From Burkholderiaceae bacterium (GTDB lineage: Bacteria; Pseudomonadota; Gammaproteobacteria; Burkholderiales; Burkholderiaceae_E): 64,000 nucleotides of DNA. Where the stretch lies: assembly GCA_024235875.1 (NCBI GenBank), contig JACKLP010000002.1, forward strand, positions 62,001-126,000, given 5' to 3'. This document shows, in pieces, positions 53,014 through 61,915 of the stretch. Each line of letters opens with the position of its first letter. Positions within the stretch are counted from its first letter, which is position 1. The notes below the pieces were generated by a model that did not search any database, was not told the origin of the DNA, and saw only the letters and a list, made by a program, of their open reading frames with translations. A program made the position numbers and the translations under genes.

Positions 53014-54408
53014 TCAGTCCGAGGACGAGTCGTCGCGACGAACGCCAAGGCGGTTCATCTTCTCGGTCAGCGTGCGTCGCGGAATCCCCAGTCGTTGCGC
53101 GGCGAGCAGCGTGTCGCCGCCGCAGCTACGCAGCGCCTCGGCGATCAATCTCTGTTCGAACGCGGCGAGTCGGGCGGGCAGGTCGTCACCGGCGTCCGTC
53201 CCGGGCGCGGCCGGGTCCGCCGCAGCCATCAGGCCATCGAGTGGCAGGCCCAGCGCGTGGCGTTCGGCCGCCGCCCTGAGTTCGCGGACATTGCCGGGCC
53301 AGGCGCGGGACCGCACCGTCGCGAGCGTCGCCGCGTCGACTGGTGGCGATGCGCGAGCGTGGCGCCGGGCAGACTGAGCGACGAAGGCCGCGAACAGCGC
53401 GACGGCATCGTCACCGCGCTCACGCAGCGGCGGCAGCAGCAGTTCCACCGTGTTCACCCGGTAGTACAGATCACTACGGAAGCCTCCCGCAGCAACCAGC
53501 GCGCCCAGGTCGACCTTGGTCGCCGCCACGATGCGAACGTCGATGGGTTCGCTGTCGTTGGTGCCCAGCGGCTCGACACGCCGCTCCTGGATCGCACGCA
53601 GGACCTTTGCCTGCATCGGCGCCGGCATCGACTCGAGTTCGTCCAGGAACAGCGTGCCGCCGCTGGCGTGGGCGAATCGCCCGATACGCCGCCGCGTGGC
53701 GCCGGTGAACGCGCCGGCGGCGTGCCCGAACAGCTCGCTTTCGATCATGTCAGCCGGAATCGCAGCACAGTTGATGGGCACGAAGGCGCCGCCCGCGCGC
53801 GGACCAAGGTCGTGCAATGCACGCGCCACCACTTCCTTGCCGGTCCCGGTCTCGCCGCGCAGCAGCACGTCGACGTCGAGGCGGGCGAGTTCGGCCACCT
53901 GGGCGCGCAACGCGTCCATAGGGGCCGACGCGCCCATCAGGCGTTGCGCGAGCGACGCGGCTCGAGCGGCGCGTAGCAGCGCGAGCTCGTCTTCCAGGCG
54001 GCGGCTGGCCACGGCGCGCCTGAGCACCTCGACCAGGTGATCCGCGTTGTAGGGCTTCTCGAGGAAGTCGTGCGCGCCGCGGCGCATCGCATCGACCGCG
54101 CTGGCCACGTCGCCGTGGCCGGTGAGCAGGACCACCGGCAGGCTCGCATCGGCGCCGTGCGCGGCATCGAGCAGCCACAGGCCGTCGCGCCCTGGCATGC
54201 GCAGGTCGCTCAGGACGACGTCGGGGCGCCAGCACGCGGGCCCGCCGCCGGCGTCTCTCGACGCGCCCGCCCCCCGAACGATGCACTCGACCGCGGCCAA
54301 GGCATCGGCCGTGGCGCGTGCATCGAAGCCGTTCGCGCACAGCCATTCCTCGGTGGCGAGCCGAACATCGAGCTCGTCGTCGACGATCAGGATCCGGCCT
54401 TCGCTCAT
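53014..54408 (-). CDS. Sigma-54-dependent response regulator (DctD/NtrC type)
   Basis: This is a 464-residue activator. The receiver is at ~1-135 with Asp68 (VVLSDLRMPGRDG); it contains an extra Gly/Ala-rich loop (residues ~45-62) not seen in DctD. The AAA+ domain is at ~155-390: Walker A GETGTGKE, GAFTGA (contacts sigma-54), Walker B GGTLFLDELESM, and an SDLYYRVN sensor motif. The Fis-type HTH is at the end (TLLAAQRLGIPRRTLTEKMNRLG). It starts 1 nt after the kinase stop, so the two are translationally coupled. Its target is the TAXI-TRAP promoter immediately downstream (inference from position and motif). Confidence 0.93.
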   Translation of the reverse strand: MSEGRILIVDDELDVRLATEEWLCANGFDARATADALAAVECIVRGAGASRDAGGGPACWRPDVVLSDLRMPGRDGLWLLDAAHGADASLPVVLLTGHGDVASAVDAMRRGAHDFLEKPYNADHLVEVLRRAVASRRLEDELALLRAARAASLAQRLMGASAPMDALRAQVAELARLDVDVLLRGETGTGKEVVARALHDLGPRAGGAFVPINCAAIPADMIESELFGHAAGAFTGATRRRIGRFAHASGGTLFLDELESMPAPMQAKVLRAIQERRVEPLGTNDSEPIDVRIVAATKVDLGALVAAGGFRSDLYYRVNTVELLLPPLRERGDDAVALFAAFVAQSARRHARASPPVDAATLATVRSRAWPGNVRELRAAAERHALGLPLDGLMAAADPAAPGTDAGDDLPARLAAFEQRLIAEALRSCGGDTLLAAQRLGIPRRTLTEKMNRLGVRRDDSSSD

Positions 54409-54409
54409 C

Positions 54410-56290
54410 TCAGACGGTCCTCTCGCGTGGCGACGGTACGAAGACCGGCAGCCTGACCTCGAACGCACATCCCCTGCCGGCGACCGGCTCGATCAGCACG
54501 AGGCGACCGCCCAGGTCCTCGACGATCGCGCTCGAGATGGCCAGCCCGAGGCCCAGTCCCTCGCCGCTCGGCTTGGTCGTGAAGAACGGCTCGGCCACGC
54601 GGCCGCGATCGATCTCGGCGACGCCCGGCCCGCTGTCACGAATCCGCACGGTGATCGTGTCGGCGATCACCTCGAGCTCGATGTCGATGCGGCGCGCGTC
54701 GGGCGCGGTCCCCGACAGTGCGTCGAGTGAATTTCCGATCAGGTTGACGAATACCTGCTCCAGGCGGGTCGCGCTGGCCATCACGCGCGCCGGGGTCGGG
54801 TCGATGCGCCGGCCGAGCGCCACGCCGGCCAAGGCAACGCGGTGCGCGAGCAGTTCCAGCGCCGCGTCCACGCAGCGCGCCACGTCGACGGGCGCTTGCT
54901 GCCCGCTCTCCTTGCGCGAGAAACTCTTCAGGTGCCGCACCGTGCGCTGCATGCGGCCGATCAGATCCCGCGCGCGCGACACGCCTTGGCGCGCGCCGCC
55001 GGGGTCGCCCCGGTCCAGCAGCAGCCCGGCGGTGGCGAGCGTGTTCTCCATCGCCGCCAGCGGCTGGCTCACCTCGTGCACGATCGCCGCCGACATGCGG
55101 CCCAGGGCGGCCAGCTTGGCCGCCTGCACCAGTTCATCCTGCGCCAGGCGTCGCGCCTGCTCGGCGCGCCGGCGCTCGTCGACCTCCAGCGCCAGCGCGG
55201 CATTGGCCTGCGCCAGCGCCTCGGTCCGCTCGGCCACCCGGGCCTCCAGTTGCGAGGCCGCGTCGAGCCGGGTGCGGACCAGTTGCCGGCGCTGTCCGAC
55301 GAAGACCAGGAACACCGACAAGAAGGCGCTCGCCGACAGCGCGAGCAATCCGCCAAGCATCGCCTGGCGGATCACCGGCGCCAGCGCCATCGCGGTGAAC
55401 ACCCACCACGGCTCGCCCGGCGTGCGCACGAAGCGGAATAGATAGGTCTCGCCGTCGACCCGCGCGACCTGCGAGAAGTCGCTGCCGGCGGTGCCGAAGG
55501 GGGAACGATCGAACAAGGGCTCGCCGCCCAGGTCGGCGGCGTCGTAGGTTCGCTCGGCACGAAGCCGCGCCCGGATGGCGTCCGCGAGCGGGGCCAGCGG
55601 GCGGTAGCGCCAGCGCGGTACCGCTGACAGGAAGATCACCCCGTGGCGGTCGGCGACCCCGGTGTTCTCGTCCGCGTTCATCCACGCGGTCTCGAGCGGC
55701 GACATGTCGACCTTCGCAACCGCCACGCCGTAGGCGCCCTCGCCGGCGTCTACCCGCGAGGCCAGGAAGAAGCCCGGGCGGCCGGTGGTCACCCCGACCG
55801 CGTAGTACTGCGCCACGCCGACCGCCATCGCGTTCGCGAAATAGGGCCGGAACCCATAGTTGCGGCCAACGAAGGAAACGGGTTCGCGCCAGTTGCTGGC
55901 GGCGATCGTCAGCCCGCGCGAATCCATCAGGTAGAGCGCGTCGGCGCCCGCGGTCTGGTTCACCTGCTCCAGGTAGCGGTTTGCCGCCATCGCGCGTGTC
56001 TCAACGGCCCCGGCGCCGGCTGCCGCGCCCGGGGTGCCGGCGCCGCGCAAGTGCGCTCGAACGCGCTCGTCGAGCGCGACCATTCGTGGCAGGTAGCGGT
56101 AGCGCTCGATCGCGGTGGCCAGCGCGAACTGCTTCAGCGACAGGCTGTCGTCGGCCGATCGCTGCAGCGCCGAGAGCGCAAGCCCGTAGGCCCACCAGGC
56201 GCCCAGGCCACCCGCGGCCAGCGACGCGATCGCCAGCAGCAGCGGCAGCCGCCGCGCGAGTGGCCGGGTCGGCGTCAACGAGGCGGTCAT
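54410..56290 (-). CDS. DctB-like sensor histidine kinase
   Basis: This is a 626-residue membrane kinase. TM1 is at ~15-38. A periplasmic double-Cache sensor spans ~40-310 (LYLMDSRGLTIAASNW, FVGRNYGFRPYF, GRPGFFLASRV), the layout of DctB dicarboxylate sensors. TM2 is at ~320-345, followed by a coiled coil at ~350-400. His405 lies in AAIVHEVSQPLAAMENTLA; N-box VFVNLIGNSLDAL and GLGLGLAISSAIVEDLGG complete the kinase. ATG 56290 precedes TM1 closely; a longer frame to 56383 is not needed. Partner of the sigma-54 regulator. Confidence 0.92.
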   Translation of the reverse strand: MTASLTPTRPLARRLPLLLAIASLAAGGLGAWWAYGLALSALQRSADDSLSLKQFALATAIERYRYLPRMVALDERVRAHLRGAGTPGAAAGAGAVETRAMAANRYLEQVNQTAGADALYLMDSRGLTIAASNWREPVSFVGRNYGFRPYFANAMAVGVAQYYAVGVTTGRPGFFLASRVDAGEGAYGVAVAKVDMSPLETAWMNADENTGVADRHGVIFLSAVPRWRYRPLAPLADAIRARLRAERTYDAADLGGEPLFDRSPFGTAGSDFSQVARVDGETYLFRFVRTPGEPWWVFTAMALAPVIRQAMLGGLLALSASAFLSVFLVFVGQRRQLVRTRLDAASQLEARVAERTEALAQANAALALEVDERRRAEQARRLAQDELVQAAKLAALGRMSAAIVHEVSQPLAAMENTLATAGLLLDRGDPGGARQGVSRARDLIGRMQRTVRHLKSFSRKESGQQAPVDVARCVDAALELLAHRVALAGVALGRRIDPTPARVMASATRLEQVFVNLIGNSLDALSGTAPDARRIDIELEVIADTITVRIRDSGPGVAEIDRGRVAEPFFTTKPSGEGLGLGLAISSAIVEDLGGRLVLIEPVAGRGCAFEVRLPVFVPSPRERTV

Positions 56291-56439
56291 CGACACGGGA
56301 TCGGGTGGGATACGAACGGCAATCGATACTGCATCCGCAGCGTCGGCGGATTCTAGAGGAGGCCGTCGAAGTATGGAAAACACCCGTGGTTCGCCCGCAC
56401 CAGCCTGTTACATTAGGGTGGAACAGACGAGGAAACGTT

Positions 56440-56622
56440 TTGGCACGAACGAATTACAGCTACGAGAAGCGCCAGCGCGAACTGGCCAAGAAGCGCAAGA
56501 AGGAAGAAAAGCGCCAGAAGAAGCTCACCGGCAAGGACGACGAGGCCGGTGCGCCCGATGTCGAGGCCACCGAGGGCGATGCGGCCGCGCCGGCCGATGC
56601 CGGCGCCAACGGCGACGACTGA
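56440..56622 (+). CDS. Small basic conserved protein, TTG start
   Basis: This is a 60-residue protein missed by ATG-only searches: TTG 56440 with GAGGAAA upstream encodes LARTNYSYEKRQRELAKKRK, then Lys/Glu-rich and acidic halves (KEEKRQKKLTGKDDE, then EGDAAAPADAGANGDD). The ARTNYSYEKRQREL opening is a pattern I associate with small proteins of unknown function in beta- and gammaproteobacteria. A highly charged single helix with an acidic tail suggests a nucleic-acid or ribosome-associated role (guess). It is monocistronic and ends just before a hairpin. Confidence 0.8.
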   Translation: MARTNYSYEKRQRELAKKRKKEEKRQKKLTGKDDEAGAPDVEATEGDAAAPADAGANGDD

Positions 56623-56630
56623 GCCCGCAT

Positions 56631-56654
56631 CCGGGACGGGTCGACCCATCCCGG
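56631..56654. terminator. Bidirectional hairpin between convergent small genes
   Basis: CCGGGACGGG pairs with CCCATCCCGG around TCGA with one mismatch, between the convergent stop codons of the small basic protein and the lone c-subunit gene. No long T-run is present. Confidence 0.5.
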
Positions 56655-56672
56655 CCGACGTCGATCGCCGGC

Positions 56673-56912
56673 TCACTTGAACGGGCTGGCGGTCGCGAAC
56701 CACATCGCGATGCCAGTCGCGATGATGAACGCGCCATCGGTGATGCCCACCGCAAGAAAGAACCGGGTCTGCAGCGCGGGCATCAACTCGGGCTGACGCG
56801 CGCTCGCCTCGAGCAACTTCATCGACGCGAGACCGATCCCGATGCACGATCCGAGTGCGGGAATCGCGATCAGCAGGGCGACCGCGAGCGGCAGCAAGTC
56901 CGGGGTATTCAT
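56673..56912 (-). CDS. Stand-alone F0F1 ATP synthase subunit c homologue
   Basis: This is a 79-residue double-helix membrane protein. Helix 1 has GSCIGIGLASMKLLEASARQ and the polar loop QPELMPALQTRFF; helix 2 has VGITDGAFIIATGIAMWF, where Asp is at the proton-carrier position. The length is that of E. coli subunit c. GGAG lies before ATG 56912. No other atp gene is near, so it is not the canonical operon copy. It differs in both helices from typical betaproteobacterial AtpE as I know it. It could be a spare c-ring subunit, a functional orphan, or a different proteolipid. Confidence 0.85.
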   Translation of the reverse strand: MNTPDLLPLAVALLIAIPALGSCIGIGLASMKLLEASARQPELMPALQTRFFLAVGITDGAFIIATGIAMWFATASPFK

Positions 56913-57051
56913 CCTTTGGCTCCTTTGGGCTCGAGACGGTTTCAGTCTCGGCCACTCGCCGTCGCACGTCGATTACCTCGGGGGTAGTGGCGATACGGCG
57001 CGCGAGCGCCCATGATCCGGGTCGGGTGATCGAACGAGCGAGGTGACACCA

Positions 57052-57873
57052 ATGCCCGCAAGCGTGGTGCAAGGGCCCGGGCGGGCCGCTGGCGTCGGGT
57101 CCATGCTGCGCGAGTGGCGAACCCGTCGGCGACGCAGCCAGATGGATCTCGCGCTGGACGCCGGCGTGTCGCCGCGCCACCTGAGCTTCATCGAGACCGG
57201 GCGCTCGCGACCCAGTCCGAGCGTGCTCGATGCGATCGCGGAACGCCTCGAAGTCCCGCTGCGCGAGCGCAATCGCATGCTGCTGGCCGCCGGCTACGCA
57301 CCGCGCTGGCGAGAGCGCGCGCTCGCCGAGGATGCGGCCATGGCACCGGTTCGCGCTGCCTTGCAGCGCCTGCTCGGCGCGCACGACCCCTATCCCGGCC
57401 TGGTGCTCGACCGGCACTGGAATGTCGTCCTCGCCAATCGTGCCGCCGATGCGCTGATCGAACGCCTGCCCGCATCGCTGCGCAATCCCTGCGTGAACGT
57501 CTTTCGCGCCAGCCTGCATCCGCAAGGCATGGCGGCCTACACCGAGAATTTCGACGCCTGGGCCGGCTATCTGCTCTGGAGCCTGCGGCGCGCGCTGGCG
57601 ACCAGCGCCGATCCCGCGCTCGAGGCCTTGCAGCGCGAGGTGCTCGCCTACCCGAACGTGCGCGCGATTCGCGCTGCCGAGACCCGCGATACGGCGTCCG
57701 CCGACGGCTTGCTGCTACCCTGCGTACTGCGCCTGGGCGGCACGCGGCTGTCGATGTTCACGACGCTCACCACCTTTGGCACGCCGCGCGACGTGATCAT
57801 CGACGAGCTGTGCATCGAGCTCTTCTATCCGGCCGACGCCGAGACCGAGGCCGCGCTGCGCCAGCCGAGCTGA
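57052..57873 (+). CDS. MmyB-like helix-turn-helix regulator
   Basis: This is a 273-residue regulator. The Xre-type HTH is at ~18-75 (MLREWRTRRRRSQMDLALDAGVSPRHLSFIETGRSRPSPSVL). The MmyB ligand-binding domain is at ~105-265 (YPGLVLDRHWNVVLANRAADAL, PNVRAI, LLPCVLRLGGTRLSMFTTLTTFGTPRDV). ATG 57052 is favoured over GTG 57043 because GAGGTG then serves as ribosome site. It is convergent with the SDR at 57889. MmyB-type regulators often control a neighbouring SDR, so this SDR is a candidate target. Confidence 0.9.
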   Translation: MPASVVQGPGRAAGVGSMLREWRTRRRRSQMDLALDAGVSPRHLSFIETGRSRPSPSVLDAIAERLEVPLRERNRMLLAAGYAPRWRERALAEDAAMAPVRAALQRLLGAHDPYPGLVLDRHWNVVLANRAADALIERLPASLRNPCVNVFRASLHPQGMAAYTENFDAWAGYLLWSLRRALATSADPALEALQREVLAYPNVRAIRAAETRDTASADGLLLPCVLRLGGTRLSMFTTLTTFGTPRDVIIDELCIELFYPADAETEAALRQPS

Positions 57874-57888
57874 ACCCCCTCGTGCCGC

Positions 57889-58602
57889 TCAGAACGTCTC
57901 CACCCACGGCCTCACCGTGACCTCGTCGCTCCAGGCAGAACGGTGCTGGTCGATCAGCGCCAGATAGGTCTGCGCGATCGCATCCGGATCGAGCAGCGAA
58001 TCGGGCCGCTCGGGCGGTACCGGCCGCGACGCGCTGCGAATGCCGCCATCCACGTTGACCCAGGCGACGTGGATGCCCAATGGGTGAAGCTCGCGCGCCA
58101 TCGATTGCGCCAGGCCGCGCTGGGCGAACTTGCCCATCGCGAACGCGGCCGAATGTGCGAAGCCCTTGACGCCGGCCGAGGCACCGGTGAGCAGGATGGT
58201 GCCGTGGCGATCGTTCTCCAGGGGCTGGCCCAGCATTCGTCGAGCCGCCTGCTGGCTCACCAGGAAGGCGCCGAAGGCGGTGACCTCGACCGCATAGCGA
58301 ACCGCTTCCGGGTCCAGCGTCACCAACGGGCCGCGTACCCGCGCCGACGGGTTGTAGACCACCACGCGCAGCGGCCCGTCGATGTAGGCGAACAGGCGCT
58401 CCACGGCCTCGGGGCTGGCCGAGTTGCAGACATGGCGGGTGGCGCCGATCTCGCGCGCGAGACCGGCGAGCTTGTCCACGTTGCGGGCGGCCAGCGTGAC
58501 CGCGTAGCCCCGCGCGGCGAGTTGCCGGGCAACGGAAGCCGACAGGCCGGCGCCGGCGCCGACGATCAGGGCGCGGGGCTGGGCGGAGGTATGCGTGCTC
58601 AT
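57889..58602 (-). CDS. SDR-family protein with Phe in place of catalytic Tyr
   Basis: This 237-residue Rossmann protein has the glycine motif VGAGAGLSASVA (not the usual TGxxxGxG) and TGASAGVKGFAHSAAFAMGKFAQRGLAQSMARE, where the YxxxK site reads FAMGK. The downstream LHPLGIHVAWVNVDGGI matches a known SDR subgroup that naturally has Phe. It follows the P450 by 47 bp and is probably co-transcribed. The reaction may be non-classical. Confidence 0.85.
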   Translation of the reverse strand: MSTHTSAQPRALIVGAGAGLSASVARQLAARGYAVTLAARNVDKLAGLAREIGATRHVCNSASPEAVERLFAYIDGPLRVVVYNPSARVRGPLVTLDPEAVRYAVEVTAFGAFLVSQQAARRMLGQPLENDRHGTILLTGASAGVKGFAHSAAFAMGKFAQRGLAQSMARELHPLGIHVAWVNVDGGIRSASRPVPPERPDSLLDPDAIAQTYLALIDQHRSAWSDEVTVRPWVETF

Positions 58603-58649
58603 CGTGTTCTATTCCGTGGCGGCAGGATGCCGGCTCATTGTCCCATCGG

Positions 58650-59921
58650 TCATTGCCGCTGGTGCGGGCGGCCGCGGTGGCCGGCGTGCCAGTCCAACTG
58701 CAGCGGCATGGCCGACACGCCCCGGAACACCATCGACGCATGCCAGTCCAGCGTATCGGTGGCCCGCGTGATCGCCGGCCAGCGCGCCAGCAGGGCCGGG
58801 AATGCGATCGTGGCTTCCAGGCGGGCCAGCGGAAAGCCCAGGCAGATGTGCCGGCCCCAGCCGAACGCGAGGTGCGGCGCCCGCTCACAGGCGATGTCGA
58901 GTTCGTCCGGCCGCTCGAACACGGCCGGATCGCGATTGGCCGCCGCCAGCATCAGGAACACCCGCTCGCCGGGCTTCATCGTCTTGCCGTGGAGCTCGAC
59001 GGGCTCGGCGACGACGCGCGCCTGCGACAGGTTCGGGCCGTCGTAGCGCAGGAATTCCTCCACGGCGTCGGCCGCCAGCGCCGGCTGCGCGCGCAGCCGC
59101 TCGATCTGCTCGGGAAACGCCAGCAGCGCAAGCAAGCCGCCCGAGAGCAGGCTGGTGGTGGTCTCGTGGCCCGCGAACAGCAGCAGGATGCAGGTGGCGA
59201 CGAGCTCGTCGTCGGTGAGCGCATCGCCATTCTCGGGATCGCGGGCGGCGATCAGGTCGCTGACCAGGTCCTGTGTCGGGTGCCCGCGTCGCGCGGCGAC
59301 CAGGCCAAGGAAGTAGTCGGCCAGCTCGCGCGTCGCGGCCTCGGCCACCGCGTATTTGTCCGGTGTGAGCCGGGCGCTGCCGATGAACAGGGCCACACGA
59401 TCGGACAAGGCCTTGACCCGCGCCAGTTCGGCCTCGGGCACGCCCAGCATGTCCATGATCACCAGGGCCGGCAGCGGGCCGGCGAACTCGGCGATGAAGT
59501 CGATCTCGCGGCGCCCCTGCAGGCCGTCGAGCAGGCGATGGACCCTGCGCTCGATCAGCGGGCCCATCGCGTTCATCCGGCGCACGCCGAACGCACTCGA
59601 GGCGAGCTTGCGCAGGCGCGTGTGCTCGGGCGGATCGGTGAACACCATCCACCGGCTCAGGTAGCGGATGATGCTGGCGATGTCGCGCCGGCGATCGTCG
59701 GCGAGCGAGCCGAAGAAGGGCCGCAGGCGATCGCTGGAAAGCGCGAGGTTCTGCGTCAGCGCCTTGTTGTCGTCGTAGCGGGTGACGAACCAGGCACGAA
59801 GATGCGGGTCGAAGTGCAGCGGGTCGTGCTCGCGCAGCCGCGCGAGTCCAGGATAGGGATTCGCAAAGCTCGCCGGGTCGGACGGATCGAACTTCGCGGG
59901 AAGGTCGGTCGAAGCGGACAT
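58650..59921 (-). CDS. Cytochrome P450
   Basis: This is a 423-residue soluble class I-type bacterial P450. The I-helix oxygen-binding motif is FAGHETT, the ExxR region follows, and the heme-binding loop is FGWGRHICLGFPLAR with Cys360 as thiolate ligand. It hydroxylates a small hydrophobic molecule using an external ferredoxin, which is not in view. It is the first gene of a unit with the SDR and is divergent from the metallopeptidase lipoprotein (195 bp). Confidence 0.94.
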   Translation of the reverse strand: MSASTDLPAKFDPSDPASFANPYPGLARLREHDPLHFDPHLRAWFVTRYDDNKALTQNLALSSDRLRPFFGSLADDRRRDIASIIRYLSRWMVFTDPPEHTRLRKLASSAFGVRRMNAMGPLIERRVHRLLDGLQGRREIDFIAEFAGPLPALVIMDMLGVPEAELARVKALSDRVALFIGSARLTPDKYAVAEAATRELADYFLGLVAARRGHPTQDLVSDLIAARDPENGDALTDDELVATCILLLFAGHETTTSLLSGGLLALLAFPEQIERLRAQPALAADAVEEFLRYDGPNLSQARVVAEPVELHGKTMKPGERVFLMLAAANRDPAVFERPDELDIACERAPHLAFGWGRHICLGFPLARLEATIAFPALLARWPAITRATDTLDWHASMVFRGVSAMPLQLDWHAGHRGRPHQRQ

Positions 59922-60116
59922 GGATCCTTGGCCTCGCTTTCGGAATGGCTATCGTCGGCAATTCTCCCGGCGCAGCCGGCCAGTGTGACTTCCTTCACAC
60001 GAATTGCAAATCATTGCGGCAGAATTCGCGCTCGAACCGAGAACAAGTCGTCGATGGGCCCTGGCAGCGCCCCGTGCGACCGATCCGGAAAATCCGGTAC
60101 CTGGAGGGGGGTTTCC

Positions 60117-61868
60117 ATGACATCCATCGAGACCGCGGGCCGCGGTCGTTCAACGATCGCGCGCGTATCGCGACTGCGTTCGCATGCATCGCGCTTCTTG
60201 CGCGCCGCCTGGCTGGTGCCGGTGGCAATCGTGCTCGCCGCTTGCGGCGGCGGTGGCGGCAGCAGCACGACCGCGCCGGCGAGCACGATCGTCGTGGCGG
60301 GCAAGGTCACCTATACCGACTATGACGTCGGGGCCACGGGCATCCAGTATGCGTCGCCGAACGCGCGGCCGATCCGCGGCGCCGTCGTGCAAATCGAAAG
60401 CCCGCCCGGAACGGTCCTGTTCACCGGGTCCACGACGCCCGCCGGCAGCTACCTGTTCTCGGGCGTGCCCACCGGCGCCAGCATCCGGGTCGTCGTGAAG
60501 GCGGCGCTCGGTTCGCCGACGGCGCCGGACACCCGCGTCATCGACAACACCAATGGTGGCAGCCTCTACGAGGTCTCCCGGACGGCCACCACCGGCACGG
60601 CGGCGCTGACCCTGGATTTCAACGCCGAATCCGGCTGGGACGGCACGCGCTACGCGACCGCCCGCGAAGCCGGGCCGTTCGCGATCCTGGACGTCATCTA
60701 CCAGGGCCAGCAACTGCTGCGCTCGGTCGATGCGTCGATCGTGTTCCCGCCGCTCGACGTGAACTGGAGCGTCGCCAACAAGCCGGCCGCGACGCTCAAC
60801 CTCGCTGCGGGCGACATTCCGTCGACCGCCTTCGATCGGGGGCCGAACGTCATGTACGTGATGGGCGCGGCCGACATCGACACCGATGAATACGACAGCC
60901 ACGTGATCGCGCACGAGTGGGTGCACTACCTGCAGCAATATTTCAGCCGCACCGACAGCACGGGGGGCGACCACACCATCGGGGCCGACATCCTGCAGCC
61001 GTCGATCGCCTTCGACGAGGGCTTGGGCAATGCGATGGCCGGCATGATCCTGAACGATCCGAACATGGTCCTCACGAGCGGCCCCGGCCAGCAGACCGCG
61101 ACCGTGTACGATCTCGATGGCGATACGGTATTGGATACCGCCCAGTGGGCCGGCACCTCCGGCGTCCTGCTCGACGGCTATTACTCCGAGGTCTCGATCA
61201 TGGAGGTCTTGTGGGACCTGTTCGATGCGGGCGCGGGCGACGACGATGCGGCCGCGGTCGGTTTCGCGCCGATCTACCGGGCGCTGGTCAACGGCCACAA
61301 GAACACCGATGGATTCACCAGCATCTTCAGCTTCCTGACCGCGCTGAAGGCCGAGGTGCCGGCCCAGGCCGCGGCGATCGATGCGGTCGCGCAGACCGAG
61401 AACATCGGCCCGAATGGCTACGACGAGTTCCAGCAAGTGGAGCTGCCGGGATCGGCGCTGCCGCCGCTCTACACCGACGTGGACCCGGCCGGCGGCCTGA
61501 TGACCGTCGATGCCCAGGGCAATGCGCTTCAGATCCTGGACTTCTTCGGGCCGATCGCGGTGACCGACCCGGGCAACAAGATCTTCAACCAGCGCTTCTT
61601 CCGGTTCACGGCGCCGACCGACGGTTGCTTCAGGCTCGAGGTCACGCCCGATGCAACGACTGCGACGGCCGATCTGTTCATCGGATTTCCGATGCTAACC
61701 GGGGTGATCAACCGTGCCGGGGCAGGCGGCACCGAAACCTACGCGTTCGACATGAACGCGGGTGATGTAGGCGCCTACCTCGTGGGTGCCCTGGCCTCGC
61801 CCGCCGTGTTCAACACCCGCATGGCGCGAGTCGGCAACATCGGCGATGCGGCCTGCGTGACCCCCTGA
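60117..61868 (+). CDS. Large HExxH lipoprotein, putative metallopeptidase
   Basis: This is a 583-residue exported lipoprotein: an Arg-rich N-terminus, then VPVAIVLAACGGGGG (lipobox), fitting a long signal sequence after GGAGGGGGG. A beta-sandwich-like segment (residues ~60-150) precedes the catalytic part: HEWVH at 266-270 in VIAHEWVHYLQQYF and a downstream Glu in IAFDEGLGNAMAG at the distance seen in gluzincins. The C-terminal ~100 residues look like another beta domain (FRFTAPTDGCFRLEVTPDA). Zinc peptidase activity is inferred from motif spacing; the family is not recognised. Confidence 0.78.
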   Translation: MTSIETAGRGRSTIARVSRLRSHASRFLRAAWLVPVAIVLAACGGGGGSSTTAPASTIVVAGKVTYTDYDVGATGIQYASPNARPIRGAVVQIESPPGTVLFTGSTTPAGSYLFSGVPTGASIRVVVKAALGSPTAPDTRVIDNTNGGSLYEVSRTATTGTAALTLDFNAESGWDGTRYATAREAGPFAILDVIYQGQQLLRSVDASIVFPPLDVNWSVANKPAATLNLAAGDIPSTAFDRGPNVMYVMGAADIDTDEYDSHVIAHEWVHYLQQYFSRTDSTGGDHTIGADILQPSIAFDEGLGNAMAGMILNDPNMVLTSGPGQQTATVYDLDGDTVLDTAQWAGTSGVLLDGYYSEVSIMEVLWDLFDAGAGDDDAAAVGFAPIYRALVNGHKNTDGFTSIFSFLTALKAEVPAQAAAIDAVAQTENIGPNGYDEFQQVELPGSALPPLYTDVDPAGGLMTVDAQGNALQILDFFGPIAVTDPGNKIFNQRFFRFTAPTDGCFRLEVTPDATTATADLFIGFPMLTGVINRAGAGGTETYAFDMNAGDVGAYLVGALASPAVFNTRMARVGNIGDAACVTP

Positions 61869-61876
61869 CCGGCGTA

Positions 61877-61915
61877 CGGCCTGATCGCGCGAACGGCGTT
61901 TGCGCGATCAGGCCG
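61877..61915. terminator. Bidirectional terminator hairpin
   Basis: CGGCCTGATCGCGC (61877-61890) pairs perfectly with 61902-61915 across 11 nt. The right arm contains the hydantoinase stop codon. It separates two convergent genes. Confidence 0.75.

Noticed and set aside
58638..60116. N-terminal extension of the HExxH lipoprotein frame by ~490 codons
   Set aside because: It runs opposite the P450 gene and lacks any motif; the signal peptide and GGAGG place the start at 60117.
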